Assembly: GCA_022827225.1 (NCBI GenBank)
Contig: JAJDTJ010000100.1
Span: 1-44,830, forward strand
DNA from: Candidatus Poribacteria bacterium
GTDB taxonomy: Bacteria > Poribacteria > WGA-4E > WGA-3G
Reading direction: 5' to 3'
DNA: 44,830 bases
Made by a program: the position numbers and the translations under genes
Notes under the pieces: generated by a model
Told to the model about the DNA's origin: nothing
Databases searched by the model: none
The model's input: only the letters and a program-made list of their open reading frames with translations
Shown here: one piece after another, positions 24,590 to 32,621 of the stretch
Position numbering within the stretch: the stretch's first letter is position 1
How the letters are laid out: every line of letters starts with the position of its first letter

Positions 24590-27088
24590 CTATCTATGAA
24601 TATTACAGAGTTCGTTTGGTACTTGTCCCTGAATAAAAGGTTCATTACTGATATCCTCTTCCGGGCATTTACCGACTCTCCTGAGAAGACCGCTCTTTTT
24701 ATTAATTTCGCGAAACTCAATGCCATCAGGAATAGGAAACTCTCTGTCGGGGCCCCGCGCTGCATTGACCATGAAATCCGCCCAAATTGGCAACGCTGCC
24801 TCAGATCCAGGTCTATTATAATTATACCGATTCCGACGATAATTATCAAATCCGACCCAGACACCGACGACAAGGTCAGGCGTGTAACCGACAAACCACG
24901 CGTCTACCTTAGAATTCGTCGTCCCTGTTTTCCCTGCTGCATGTCGACGAGTAAATGCCGGACGCGTAGGCGTTGCTCTTCGTGCGCGCCTGGCTGTTCC
25001 GTTATCAAGCACATTTTTCAAACACGAGGTAATCTGATATGCCACCCTCGCATCTAATACAGGGGTACCATCAGTTGGCGAACTATCAGGCGAAGGATAG
25101 ATAATGTCTCCATCTGAGTCCAGAATGTATAGGATGTGTTTCGGTTTCGTCCGGATCCCGCCGTTTGCAAAAATGGTATACGCCGAGGTTAATTCAAGGA
25201 CCGTCACACCTGATGAGCCTAAAGAGAGCGCAGGTTTTGGGTCAAGCGGACTTTCAATGCCCATCCTTTTCGCCAAATTGACTGTCCGGTTTATCCCTTC
25301 CTTGATATTGTTTGCGCCAACGGGGGTCTCCCAGACCGCTCTCGCTGTCGGGACGTTAATGGAATGCGTGAGAATCTCTCGTATATTCACGGGCCCCCTG
25401 AATCTGCCAGCAATATAGTTACTCGGTGCCCACCACTGTCCACGAAAGGGAACGATCCCCCACTCCTCATCCATAATAATCGTTGCGGGTGTTACAAGTG
25501 AAGGTTCTTCTAAGAGTGAAGCGAAGACAATCGGTTTAAAAGCGGAACCGGGCTGCCGTACTGCGTCAGAGTCAACAGCGCGATTATAGAAATTGAAATT
25601 CCCATCGCCGATATAATAATCTCTGCCGCCTACCATCGCTTTTATGTATCCAGTCTTCGGTTCAAGCACAATGACTGCCGCTTGTAAATAATTGCTACGA
25701 CTGTTGTCATTCTGTTTAACTGTATCGTAATTGGGTAAACGACTTCCACCGTAGGTGCGATCCATATAACGCAGATGGTCCGCGACGGCTCTTTCGGCAA
25801 CACTCTGCATAGACATATCTATTGTTGTGTAAACCGTCAACCCACCCTTGTATAACTTCTCCTTGAGCTCCGGCAGGCGATCCAACTCTCTGTGGACGTA
25901 TTGTAGAAAATGCCCAGCTTCTTGGTACTCCTTTTTCAGACGACTTCCTGGCAGGTTTTGTGGAGGGAGTGGCGCGTTCACACTCGCAAGCCATTCCGAT
26001 TCATTACTAATATAGCGGTGCTCTAACATTTTACCGAGTATTATATCCCGGCGGCTTTTGGCATTTTGTGGATTGAAAAAAGGTGAAAAAGCGTGGGGAC
26101 CTTTCGGAAGGGCGGCAAGCAACGCACACTCGTGATTGCTCAGCTCCGCTACCGTCTTCTCAAAATAGCCGAGTGCTGCCTGTTGAACGCCGCGAAGGGT
26201 CTTCCCACCAAACCTCGACCGCCCTAAATCTACATGGTTCAAGTAGCGTTCTAAAATCTCATCTTTAGAAAAAGCCTTCTCAATCCTCACAGAAAGGAGT
26301 ATCTCTCTGGCTTTACGAACAATGCTCCTGTCGGATCTGACTTCAAAAAGATAGATATTTCTTGCCAGCTGTTGCGTCAACGTACTTGTTCCAGCTAAAC
26401 GCCTACCGTGCAATAGTGTGTCTTTGAAGGCCCTTGCGAGTCCGAGAACGTCAACCCCCCAATGCTTGTAAAAGCGGTGGTCTTCAATGGAAATGAAAGC
26501 CCCGGTCAATCGCTCAGGCATCTGGAGTAACGGAATTAAACGCCGCGTAGTCCCCTCTTCCTTATCAGCGAAGTCATCCAGTTTCTCCGGTTCAAGGTAA
26601 AAATTCTGGCGAACAGAGCTATCTTCACCACGAATGGATACAATTTTCCCGTCACTAACTGAAATCTTGAGGCGTCCGCCTTTCACATCAAGGCGCGGAT
26701 ATTCAAAGTCCCGCAGATGGATGTGGACAGTCCCGTTTTTCTGTCCCGCGTCTAACGCTTCAGCATACTCACCCGGCTGGCTCAATCTCGGAACGATTTC
26801 CGAGACTTTCTTATATTTCAAACGCTCCAACTTATCGAGCAAAAAAGCGACTTTATCTGCTTTTTGTACCTCGCAAACCGAAGAGTAAACTTCCAAATGC
26901 TGCTGCCACGTATCAGTAGCATCATATTCCAGGTCGTCAAACTTGACAGCACTCACATCTTCCCAACATCCAAGCAACATACCACCTGCAAATCCGATAC
27001 CGCCAAAAATTACTATTGACACAAGGATGCACACAACCCAAAACAGGGTTATCACTACCTGAAAAGATTGATATAAGAATTGGCGCAT
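24590..27088 (-). CDS. Class A penicillin-binding protein (PBP1A family)
   Basis: Bifunctional peptidoglycan synthase of 832 residues, anchored in the inner membrane by one N-terminal segment (about residues 8-37). The GT51 glycosyltransferase domain shows SIEDHRFYKHWGVD, STLTQQLARNIYLF and RKAREILLSVRIEKAFSK. The transpeptidase domain shows the active-site Ser in QPGSAFKPIVFASLL, SIN in THSINVPTARA, and KTGTT near the C-terminus. The frame starts at GTG 27139, overlapping the upstream redoxin stop (GTGA). ATG 27088 has GGAGGAG about ten bases before it and is the more likely start. The redoxin upstream may be co-transcribed. Confidence 0.94.
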   Translation of the reverse strand: MRQFLYQSFQVVITLFWVVCILVSIVIFGGIGFAGGMLLGCWEDVSAVKFDDLEYDATDTWQQHLEVYSSVCEVQKADKVAFLLDKLERLKYKKVSEIVPRLSQPGEYAEALDAGQKNGTVHIHLRDFEYPRLDVKGGRLKISVSDGKIVSIRGEDSSVRQNFYLEPEKLDDFADKEEGTTRRLIPLLQMPERLTGAFISIEDHRFYKHWGVDVLGLARAFKDTLLHGRRLAGTSTLTQQLARNIYLFEVRSDRSIVRKAREILLSVRIEKAFSKDEILERYLNHVDLGRSRFGGKTLRGVQQAALGYFEKTVAELSNHECALLAALPKGPHAFSPFFNPQNAKSRRDIILGKMLEHRYISNESEWLASVNAPLPPQNLPGSRLKKEYQEAGHFLQYVHRELDRLPELKEKLYKGGLTVYTTIDMSMQSVAERAVADHLRYMDRTYGGSRLPNYDTVKQNDNSRSNYLQAAVIVLEPKTGYIKAMVGGRDYYIGDGNFNFYNRAVDSDAVRQPGSAFKPIVFASLLEEPSLVTPATIIMDEEWGIVPFRGQWWAPSNYIAGRFRGPVNIREILTHSINVPTARAVWETPVGANNIKEGINRTVNLAKRMGIESPLDPKPALSLGSSGVTVLELTSAYTIFANGGIRTKPKHILYILDSDGDIIYPSPDSSPTDGTPVLDARVAYQITSCLKNVLDNGTARRARRATPTRPAFTRRHAAGKTGTTNSKVDAWFVGYTPDLVVGVWVGFDNYRRNRYNYNRPGSEAALPIWADFMVNAARGPDREFPIPDGIEFREINKKSGLLRRVGKCPEEDISNEPFIQGQVPNELCNIHR

Positions 27089-27135
27089 TTGTCTTTGGTC
27101 TCCTCCGTGAGAAATCCGAATTCCAATAGAACGGT

Positions 27136-27804
27136 TCACGGTGTTCTATTGACATCTGTTTTCCGCACGCGTTTAATCGTACAACCGATAGCTCTTGTCT
27201 TTTTAGATGCTTTTGGAATATCTTTTCCAGCGATTACCATAGCCAGAGCGGCTTCGAGATGGTTTTTGGTCGGTTCTTTGCGACTGTCGTCAATCGCTCC
27301 GGCATAGCGCAGCACACGCTCCGCATCAAGAAGAAATACTTCCGGTGTCCTTCTGGCACCGAAATAATCCGCTATTTTGTTCTCGGGGTCTTTCAGCACT
27401 GGGAATTGAAAACCGTGCTTCTTATTGTATTCCAAAATTTCCGTGACTGTTTCTTGTTTGTTTGAATTGATACCGATAAACTGAACCTTCTTGTCATCAT
27501 AAGCCTTGACGAGTGTGGTGATCCGTTCTACATAGTCAGTCACTGCTGGGCATTGCGTTGCAAGGAACACAATGACTGTAGCCGATTTCTCCTCGCTCAA
27601 CGCATACAAGGTATGAGACGCACCGTCGGCATCTTTGCATGTGAAATCCTTAACGACAGTATCAAGTTCCACTTCGTCCTGCGTCTCCTCAGCGAATCCG
27701 ATATTTGTAAGTCCAAGCCATAAAACCGTTGCAACGTATATCCAAAGCAAAACGACAAAGCGGGTCTTAGCAAAGAAGTGTGTAAAAAGATTAGGTGCAT
27801 ACAT
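27136..27804 (-). CDS. Exported redoxin (thioredoxin-fold, AhpC/TSA-like)
   Basis: Protein of 222 residues with a hydrophobic leader (about 14-38). Its thioredoxin fold resembles the redoxins common in planctomycetes: FLATQCPAVTDYVERI with a single active-site Cys near residue 84, FPVLKDPENKIADYFGARRTPEVFLLD, and RYAGAIDDSRKEP. A second Cys lies near the end in AIGCTIKRV, as in those relatives. It is probably periplasmic and acts as a thiol peroxidase or disulfide reductase. The reaction is not certain. AAAGGAA lies about eight bases before the ATG. It diverges from lexA and overlaps the PBP frame, so the two may be co-transcribed. Confidence 0.82.
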   Translation of the reverse strand: MYAPNLFTHFFAKTRFVVLLWIYVATVLWLGLTNIGFAEETQDEVELDTVVKDFTCKDADGASHTLYALSEEKSATVIVFLATQCPAVTDYVERITTLVKAYDDKKVQFIGINSNKQETVTEILEYNKKHGFQFPVLKDPENKIADYFGARRTPEVFLLDAERVLRYAGAIDDSRKEPTKNHLEAALAMVIAGKDIPKASKKTRAIGCTIKRVRKTDVNRTP

Positions 27805-27897
27805 TTTCCGAAATTCCTTTAATTAAGACGCTAATAGCAGCATTTGGTTTCAATTTTTGCTGGCGTTTTTGATAATGTAAATAATTAACTTTTTTTC

Positions 27898-27937
27898 TTG
27901 CATTCTTAACCTGCATATAGTATAATATATAACTATA
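27898..27937 (+). promoter_or_regulatory. lexA promoter with overlapping inverted repeat
   Basis: TTGCAT (27898-27903), a 17-base spacer and a perfect TATAAT (27921-27926). TATAGT (27916-27921) and ACTATA (27932-27937) form an inverted repeat over the -10 box, a candidate LexA operator for self-repression. The operator reading is inference. Confidence 0.6.
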
Positions 27938-27965
27938 AACTAACCTTTATTATGGGTGATTACTA

Positions 27966-28631
27966 ATGGCAAAACTTTTAACAGCCAGACAACGTGAGAT
28001 TTTTAACTATATCCAGTCGCGTATTAAAGAGGGGTACCCGCCGACAATCCGTGAGATTGGTAATCAATTCGGATTTTCCGAAAAGGCGGCACACGACCAT
28101 CTCAACGCGTTGGAGAAGAAGAAGTATATCGGGCGAGAAGAAGGTAAACCGCGGGCGATTTCCATCTTAAAGGAAGCCGACCCGAAACTCGCTACCAGCA
28201 AATGGCTCGAGGGGCAGAATGCAAACCCTGCATTAGCTGGTATACAACGCGATATTATCGAAATCCCGATCTTTGGACGTGTCGCAGCGGGTACACCACT
28301 GCTCGCATCACAGAACATTGAAGGGACACTCCCGATACCGACGCGCATGGTAAACAACCACGAGTGTTTTGCCTTGCGTATCATCGGATCCAGTATGGTC
28401 GGCGCTGGTATCCTTGAAGGTGATTTTGTCGTTGTCAGGAGACAGTCAAACGCCGACCCAGGCGATATTGTCGTTGCACTTGTAGACGATGAAGCAACTG
28501 TGAAACGTTTCTTTGTTGACGGAGAACAGGTCCGCCTGCAACCGGAAAACCCGACTGTTAAACCAACCGTCTTTGATATCAACGACGTGATGATACTCGG
28601 TAAAGTCATTGGGCTTCACCGAGAAATGTGA
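27966..28631 (+). CDS. lexA: LexA repressor
   Basis: SOS repressor of 221 residues. The N-terminal winged helix (MAKLLTARQREIFNYI, GYPPTIREIGNQFGF) binds operators. The C-terminal peptidase domain has the Ala108-Gly109 cleavage site in GRVAAGTPLL, Ser143 in GSSMVGAGI and Lys180 in ATVKRFF. RecA-ssDNA filaments trigger self-cleavage. The helix-turn-helix has FSEKAAHDHLNAL as recognition part, which differs from the E. coli sequence, so a different operator is expected. The gene has a strong promoter with an overlapping inverted repeat and stands alone. The two nearest repair or regulatory candidates for its regulon here are itself and uvrB. Confidence 0.96.
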   Translation: MAKLLTARQREIFNYIQSRIKEGYPPTIREIGNQFGFSEKAAHDHLNALEKKKYIGREEGKPRAISILKEADPKLATSKWLEGQNANPALAGIQRDIIEIPIFGRVAAGTPLLASQNIEGTLPIPTRMVNNHECFALRIIGSSMVGAGILEGDFVVVRRQSNADPGDIVVALVDDEATVKRFFVDGEQVRLQPENPTVKPTVFDINDVMILGKVIGLHREM

Positions 28632-28654
28632 CGACCTCCGCGGTCTCAAATTGA

Positions 28655-28678
28655 TGGGCAGAACAGTGTATCTGCCCA
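28655..28678. terminator. Bidirectional hairpin between lexA and the HAD gene
   Basis: TGGGCAGA and TCTGCCCA form a perfect eight-base-pair stem with an eight-base loop between two convergent stops. T-runs are weak on both sides. Confidence 0.5.
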
Positions 28679-28694
28679 CTACCTCCCGAAATCC

Positions 28695-29444
28695 CTACGC
28701 TGAACCCAAAAAATCAATCAGTTCGTGCAGATGCGACAGTTGAACGTCTACCATAGTTGGATCTGGGCATGTCTTCACTTGGTTTCCAACAAACCATGCT
28801 GTCCACAGCCCTGCGTTTTTGCCGCCCACCATATCTGCAGCGTAACTATCTCCGACGTAGATGGCATGTGCCGGGGCAACATCAAGTTCCGACAACGCCG
28901 CTTGAAAAATGCGAGCGTCCGGCTTCGCTATCCCCAAAACCGTAGAATCTATAATCGCCTCAAGCAATGGGGTCAGTCCGTATTCATCACACCACCCACG
29001 GGTATTTCCAAAGTTATTGCTAATCACAGCAAGTTTATAGCTACCATGAAGCGTTTCGAGCCATCGCCGATTGTTTTCGAGATGCTCAGCAGCACCCGCG
29101 CAAAACCAATCGACATATTCATCTTTCATCTGCTCACTCAGTTCCAACCGTTTATAGATTCCTACTGCAATCGCATTAGCAGTTTCTCGCAAAGTACAAC
29201 GCGCCGCATATTCAGAGGCAACTGCACCGATCGGTAGCATTGAACCGTCTTGGTAAGACCAGTCAATAGAAGAATCCCCGAATGCGAATTCTGTTATCGT
29301 TGCTTTATCCGCCTCGTCGAACGCTTCACGCGTAATTTCTGGGTTCTGCTTGTGGATAAACTGATATGTCCGTTCCAACCAATGGACACCGTTTCCATCT
29401 AAAGTTCCACCGAAATCAAATATTAATGCACGGATGTCCTTCAT
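28695..29444 (-). CDS. HAD-superfamily hydrolase
   Basis: Protein of 249 residues with the four HAD motifs: DFGGTLD near residue 10 (the nucleophile is the first Asp), the Ser/Asn motif VISNN near 142, the Lys in AKPDARIF near 175, and GDSYAADMVGGKNAG near 200. The cap is helical (C1 type), as in phosphoglycolate- or sugar-phosphatase-like members. The frame opens at GTG 29480, but AAAAGGAAAAG just before ATG 29444 supports that start. It follows the GT9 gene by about 38 bases and is probably co-transcribed. A role in nucleotide-sugar or heptose phosphate metabolism is possible from context only. Confidence 0.88.
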   Translation of the reverse strand: MKDIRALIFDFGGTLDGNGVHWLERTYQFIHKQNPEITREAFDEADKATITEFAFGDSSIDWSYQDGSMLPIGAVASEYAARCTLRETANAIAVGIYKRLELSEQMKDEYVDWFCAGAAEHLENNRRWLETLHGSYKLAVISNNFGNTRGWCDEYGLTPLLEAIIDSTVLGIAKPDARIFQAALSELDVAPAHAIYVGDSYAADMVGGKNAGLWTAWFVGNQVKTCPDPTMVDVQLSHLHELIDFLGSA

Positions 29445-29482
29445 TTCTTTTCCTTTTTGTGACCTTTGTGTTGAACTCACCT

Positions 29483-30493
29483 TTAATATAATTTTGTTTC
29501 TAACGCTTTCATGACCTCAGCGGTGTCAATTTCCGTCATGCACAGGTGTGGCGCGTCTTCTCTATAACACGTCCGTTTGTAGCACGGACGACACGCGACA
29601 GGTTTTTCAATAATCGTATGTCCAGTGCCGTAAGGTTTATGGCGAACCGGGTCCGTCGGACCGAAGAGGGCAACCGTCGGTGTACCCACAGCAGCGGCGA
29701 TATGCATCGGTCCACTATCACAAGTTAAACAGACATCACACCGTTCTAAAAGCGCACCGAGTTCCAAAATTGAGGTTTCACCGACGAGATTGATTACCGG
29801 CAGTGATGTCGGCAGCCTTGTTGTAAGTTCCCGTTCCGCGGATGAACCGGTTAACACAACCGTTGTATTCGGTATCCGCTCCACAATTCGTTGGATAACT
29901 TTGTCGAAATTCGCTATATCCCACTGTTTTGTGCGCCACGTTGTACCCAAATTGATCGCAATAAGTCTATCCGTCGAAGGGATGCCAGCAGCATGCAAAC
30001 GGTCCCGAATTGTTTCTTGATCGGCATCCGTATGCCAAAATTCCAAGGTATCTGGGACCTCCTCAATATTGAGCAGTCGCAGCACCCGCAAATATCGATG
30101 TACCTCATGAACACTTGTATCGTCTCTGATGGATGTCGTCAATAGCACCCCGCGCCCAGCGATATTTGTCCCGACACGTATCGGTACCCGTGCCAAGAAT
30201 GGTATCAACGCGTTCCGGAACGAAGTTGGGTGTAGCACAACTGCTACATCAAACGCATCCGCATGTATCCGATGTACCAAACTCGTTAGAGACTTCAAGC
30301 GACCACCGGCTTTAGTATCAACGATGCAAGTGTCAACATAAGGGTGTGCCTCCATTAAATCTGTTACAAGAGGTCGCAACAGGAGTGCCAGATTGGATTC
30401 AGGGTAGGCGTGTTTCAAAGCACGCAAGGCAGGTGTGAGTAGCACCATGTCCCCGATCCAACCCCCAGTTTGGCAAACAATAATGTTTTGCAT
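29483..30493 (-). CDS. Glycosyltransferase family 9 (ADP-heptose:LPS heptosyltransferase-like)
   Basis: Protein of 336 residues with the GT-B fold of family 9, which adds heptose to the LPS inner core from ADP-heptose. Characteristic stretches are GGWIGDMVLLTPALRALK at the start, INLGTTWRTKQWDIANF near 180, and CDSGPMHIAAAVGTPTVALFGPTDP near 258. A Cys-rich C-terminal patch (ACRPCYKRTCYRED) is also common in the family. Its presence argues for an outer membrane with LPS-like glycolipid. It is probably cytoplasmic and peripheral to the inner membrane. It lies 43 bases after the PHP gene stop. Confidence 0.9.
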   Translation of the reverse strand: MQNIIVCQTGGWIGDMVLLTPALRALKHAYPESNLALLLRPLVTDLMEAHPYVDTCIVDTKAGGRLKSLTSLVHRIHADAFDVAVVLHPTSFRNALIPFLARVPIRVGTNIAGRGVLLTTSIRDDTSVHEVHRYLRVLRLLNIEEVPDTLEFWHTDADQETIRDRLHAAGIPSTDRLIAINLGTTWRTKQWDIANFDKVIQRIVERIPNTTVVLTGSSAERELTTRLPTSLPVINLVGETSILELGALLERCDVCLTCDSGPMHIAAAVGTPTVALFGPTDPVRHKPYGTGHTIIEKPVACRPCYKRTCYREDAPHLCMTEIDTAEVMKALETKLY

Positions 30494-30536
30494 CGTCGTA
30501 CGAATTTATAGGCGACAAGACATGCCAAAATCTTTC

Positions 30537-31412
30537 TTAGAAAAAGAATGGATTTGACCACGCTTTTTTGCCACTCGCGTCTGTTATTTCAACCCGAACG
30601 TACTTAACGCTTCCCGGGATACTGTATGTCGCCTCAGTCAGGAGTTCACCCTCTGGTGGCAGGACCCGCCGCCCGCGACTACATTCCGATTTGAAAACGA
30701 TGGATTGTGCTGGCGAGCATTTAACGGTTAACGCTTTATCATCTAAGGTCATGTCCGTAATTTCGGGGCCAAGGGTAGAGTAAAACGCGCCAGTTCGGAG
30801 TGCCTCCATAATGCTATCAAGCGTCAATTCCTGCGCTTTTACCATAATCCATCCATGGAAGCAGTCGTGTTCGGTTCCGTGTGCATCATCTGAAGCGATA
30901 CCGAGAACGGGCCCGCCCCTGTCAAGCAGGTCATCCCAAGCCTGCTCTGAAAAACCTTTACCGATCCCCATACAGGTATCATTGTAGACTTCAACGGCAA
31001 AATAGCCGCGCAGCGGCAAATAATCTGTAATCGTGTGACCGCACCAATACGGGTGACACAAAACTGCCTCACCGCCTTGCGCTTTAATCTCGTCAATCAC
31101 CGCGTTCGGGTGCATCTTGGCACAATTAATTGCCTCGTGGATGTTGATCGCCACGAAATGATACGTTGCACCGCCATACGGGTTTGACGGGTGAACTTCG
31201 CTCCCTGATATCGCTAAAAAATCTGATGTACTGTAAGCACTGACATCGTTAACCTTACGGTGATCTGTAAGCACGAGGAAATCGTAGCCTGCTTCACGGT
31301 AGGCAGAGAACCGATCAGGCATCGAAAGTTTCCCATCGGATTCCGTACTATGGCTATGTGTATTTCCTCGATACCACTGCCCGGGTTGCTGGAAAGGGTT
31401 TGCATTGAACAT
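30537..31412 (-). CDS. PHP-domain metallohydrolase (CehA/McbA-like)
   Basis: Protein of 291 residues. The PHP metal-binding motifs are all present: NTHSHST near residue 18, LTDHRKV near 50, SGSEVHP near 70, LCHPYW near 118 and SDDAHG near 175. These build a di- or trimetal site that hydrolyses phosphoesters or related bonds. The last ~80 residues (CSRGRRVLPPEGELL, YVRVEITDASGKKAWSNPFFF) are the extra C-terminal beta domain typical of CehA/McbA-like members. There is no signal peptide. AGGAG lies close upstream of the ATG. The substrate is unknown. Confidence 0.88.
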   Translation of the reverse strand: MFNANPFQQPGQWYRGNTHSHSTESDGKLSMPDRFSAYREAGYDFLVLTDHRKVNDVSAYSTSDFLAISGSEVHPSNPYGGATYHFVAINIHEAINCAKMHPNAVIDEIKAQGGEAVLCHPYWCGHTITDYLPLRGYFAVEVYNDTCMGIGKGFSEQAWDDLLDRGGPVLGIASDDAHGTEHDCFHGWIMVKAQELTLDSIMEALRTGAFYSTLGPEITDMTLDDKALTVKCSPAQSIVFKSECSRGRRVLPPEGELLTEATYSIPGSVKYVRVEITDASGKKAWSNPFFF

Positions 31413-31630
31413 TGATTAATAACTCCTTAGTTCAACAATAATATGTTTGAACGGTTAGGTGACGCTGCTGTATCAATTTGTTGGAATATTTCGCGCTCCT
31501 TTTTTAATTGTAGCACGTCCATAGCCTGCTTGTCAAATATTCATGGGAACGATGCTGTACCAAGAGCCGAGTATTCATGGTGGGAAGAAGTCGAAGGTTA
31601 AGTTGGATGCCCATTAGCCTTATATTTGGT

Positions 31631-31659
31631 TTGACAGACAGGATTTTGTGTGGTACACT
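31631..31659 (+). promoter_or_regulatory. Strong sigma70-like promoter for the toxin-antitoxin pair
   Basis: TTGACA (31631-31636), a 17-base spacer and TACACT (31654-31659), about 47 bases before the toxin start. The rest of 31413-31630 holds no gene I can support. Confidence 0.65.
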
Positions 31660-31705
31660 ACTGATGTATGTATATGAACAAATACGAACAAACAGGAATT
31701 CAGTA

Positions 31706-32044
31706 ATGCGTGGCGTACATTCACGAGAAATCCAATACTACCGGAACCAAAATGGACGCTCCCCTTTCACTGAATGGCTTCAATCAATTCGGGATCCCAA
31801 GACACGAAATAGAATTCTACGACGACTTGACCGGCTTACACGGGGCAATTTTGGCGAGTGCAAATCTGTTGGTGGCGGTGTGTTTGAGCTGATTCTTAAC
31901 TTTGACCCGGGCTATCGTATCTATTTTAGTGAAATCGGTAATATAGTTGTTCTTCTACTTTGTGGTGGTGATAAAGGATCGCAAATTCGGGACATTGAGC
32001 GGGCAAAAATGTACTGGCGAGAATACAAGGAGGTAAATCAATGA
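31706..32044 (+). CDS. RelE/HigB-type toxin (addiction module killer family)
   Basis: Protein of 112 residues from ATG 31706. The frame is open from 31577, but the upstream part lies inside the promoter. REIQYYRNQNGRSPFTEWLQSIRDPKTRNRILRRLDRLTRGNFG and ECKSVGGGVFELILNFDPGYRIYF and LLLCGGDKGSQIRDIERAKMYW are typical of the putative addiction-module killer proteins, RelE-fold mRNA interferases. It overlaps the antitoxin by four bases (ATGA). It belongs to a different RelE-fold subfamily from the toxin at 13.2 kb. Confidence 0.87.
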   Translation: MRGVHSREIQYYRNQNGRSPFTEWLQSIRDPKTRNRILRRLDRLTRGNFGECKSVGGGVFELILNFDPGYRIYFSEIGNIVVLLLCGGDKGSQIRDIERAKMYWREYKEVNQ

Positions 32045-32370
32045 GAGAAATGGGAGACTGGCGCAAGTACTTAATGGAACAACTTGCTGATCCAGAGAAC
32101 GCAATCAATTATCTTGACGTATCATTAGAAGAATACCAGATGGATGGTGACACGGACTTCTTTCTTATGGGGCTCCAGAACGTTGTGGAGGCACAAGGTG
32201 GGGTTTCTACTTTTGCTGAGCGAATCGGGCTTGAGCAGGAGATTCTGTTTGAGCTACTATCTAACGGTGCAGCACCGCACATCGATACGTTCAACACTAT
32301 TGTTAAGGCATTTGGAGGTAGGTTGTCGATTAAACCGCGGGAGGATGGAAATCCAACTCATAAGCATTAA
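32041..32370 (+). CDS. HigA-family antitoxin (addiction module antidote)
   Basis: Protein of 109 residues with an N-terminal toxin-binding part (YLMEQLADPENAINYLDVSLEEY) and a C-terminal helix-turn-helix (QGGVSTFAERIGLEQEILFELLSNGAAPHIDTFNTIVKAFGGRLSIKP). It should neutralise the preceding toxin and repress the shared promoter at 31631. AAGGAGG lies about six bases before its ATG inside the toxin gene, giving good translation of the antitoxin. Confidence 0.87.
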   Translation: MREMGDWRKYLMEQLADPENAINYLDVSLEEYQMDGDTDFFLMGLQNVVEAQGGVSTFAERIGLEQEILFELLSNGAAPHIDTFNTIVKAFGGRLSIKPREDGNPTHKH

Positions 32371-32472
32371 GAATAAGGATTATCCACTCACACCGCAAGA
32401 GTCCGTGAAATCCGGGCTCGGAGTCACCACCGACTAAGCCTAGCAAAGGTGAAAAGTAAGGAGGTGGTTAAA

Positions 32473-32559
32473 GTGGCAAGAGGAAGAACTGTTAAATTTT
32501 CGCCTAAACGGGGAAACTCACAAGAAATCAAGCTAAACGTGCCACTGAAAATTTCTTGA
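32473..32559 (+). CDS. Possible 28-residue basic small protein
   Basis: A GTG preceded by AAGGAGGTGG with about eight bases of spacing opens a short frame of 28 codons (MARGRTVKFSPKRG, then NSQEIKLNVPLKIS) ending in TGA. It is basic at the N-terminus. The ribosome binding site is one of the strongest in the window, yet the frame is too short to judge by composition. It may be a leader peptide, a small protein or chance. The next gene's -35 box overlaps its stop. Confidence 0.3.
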   Translation: MARGRTVKFSPKRGNSQEIKLNVPLKIS

Positions 32560-32584
32560 CATTTTCCCAAACTTCTGCTATGAT
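32556..32584 (+). promoter_or_regulatory. Strong sigma70-like promoter for the oxidoreductase gene
   Basis: A perfect TTGACA (32556-32561), a 17-base spacer and TATGAT (32579-32584), 37 bases before the GTG at 32622. Confidence 0.75.
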
Positions 32585-32621
32585 GGATACTGCGACACAA
32601 AAAATGGAAGGAGCAAAATAA

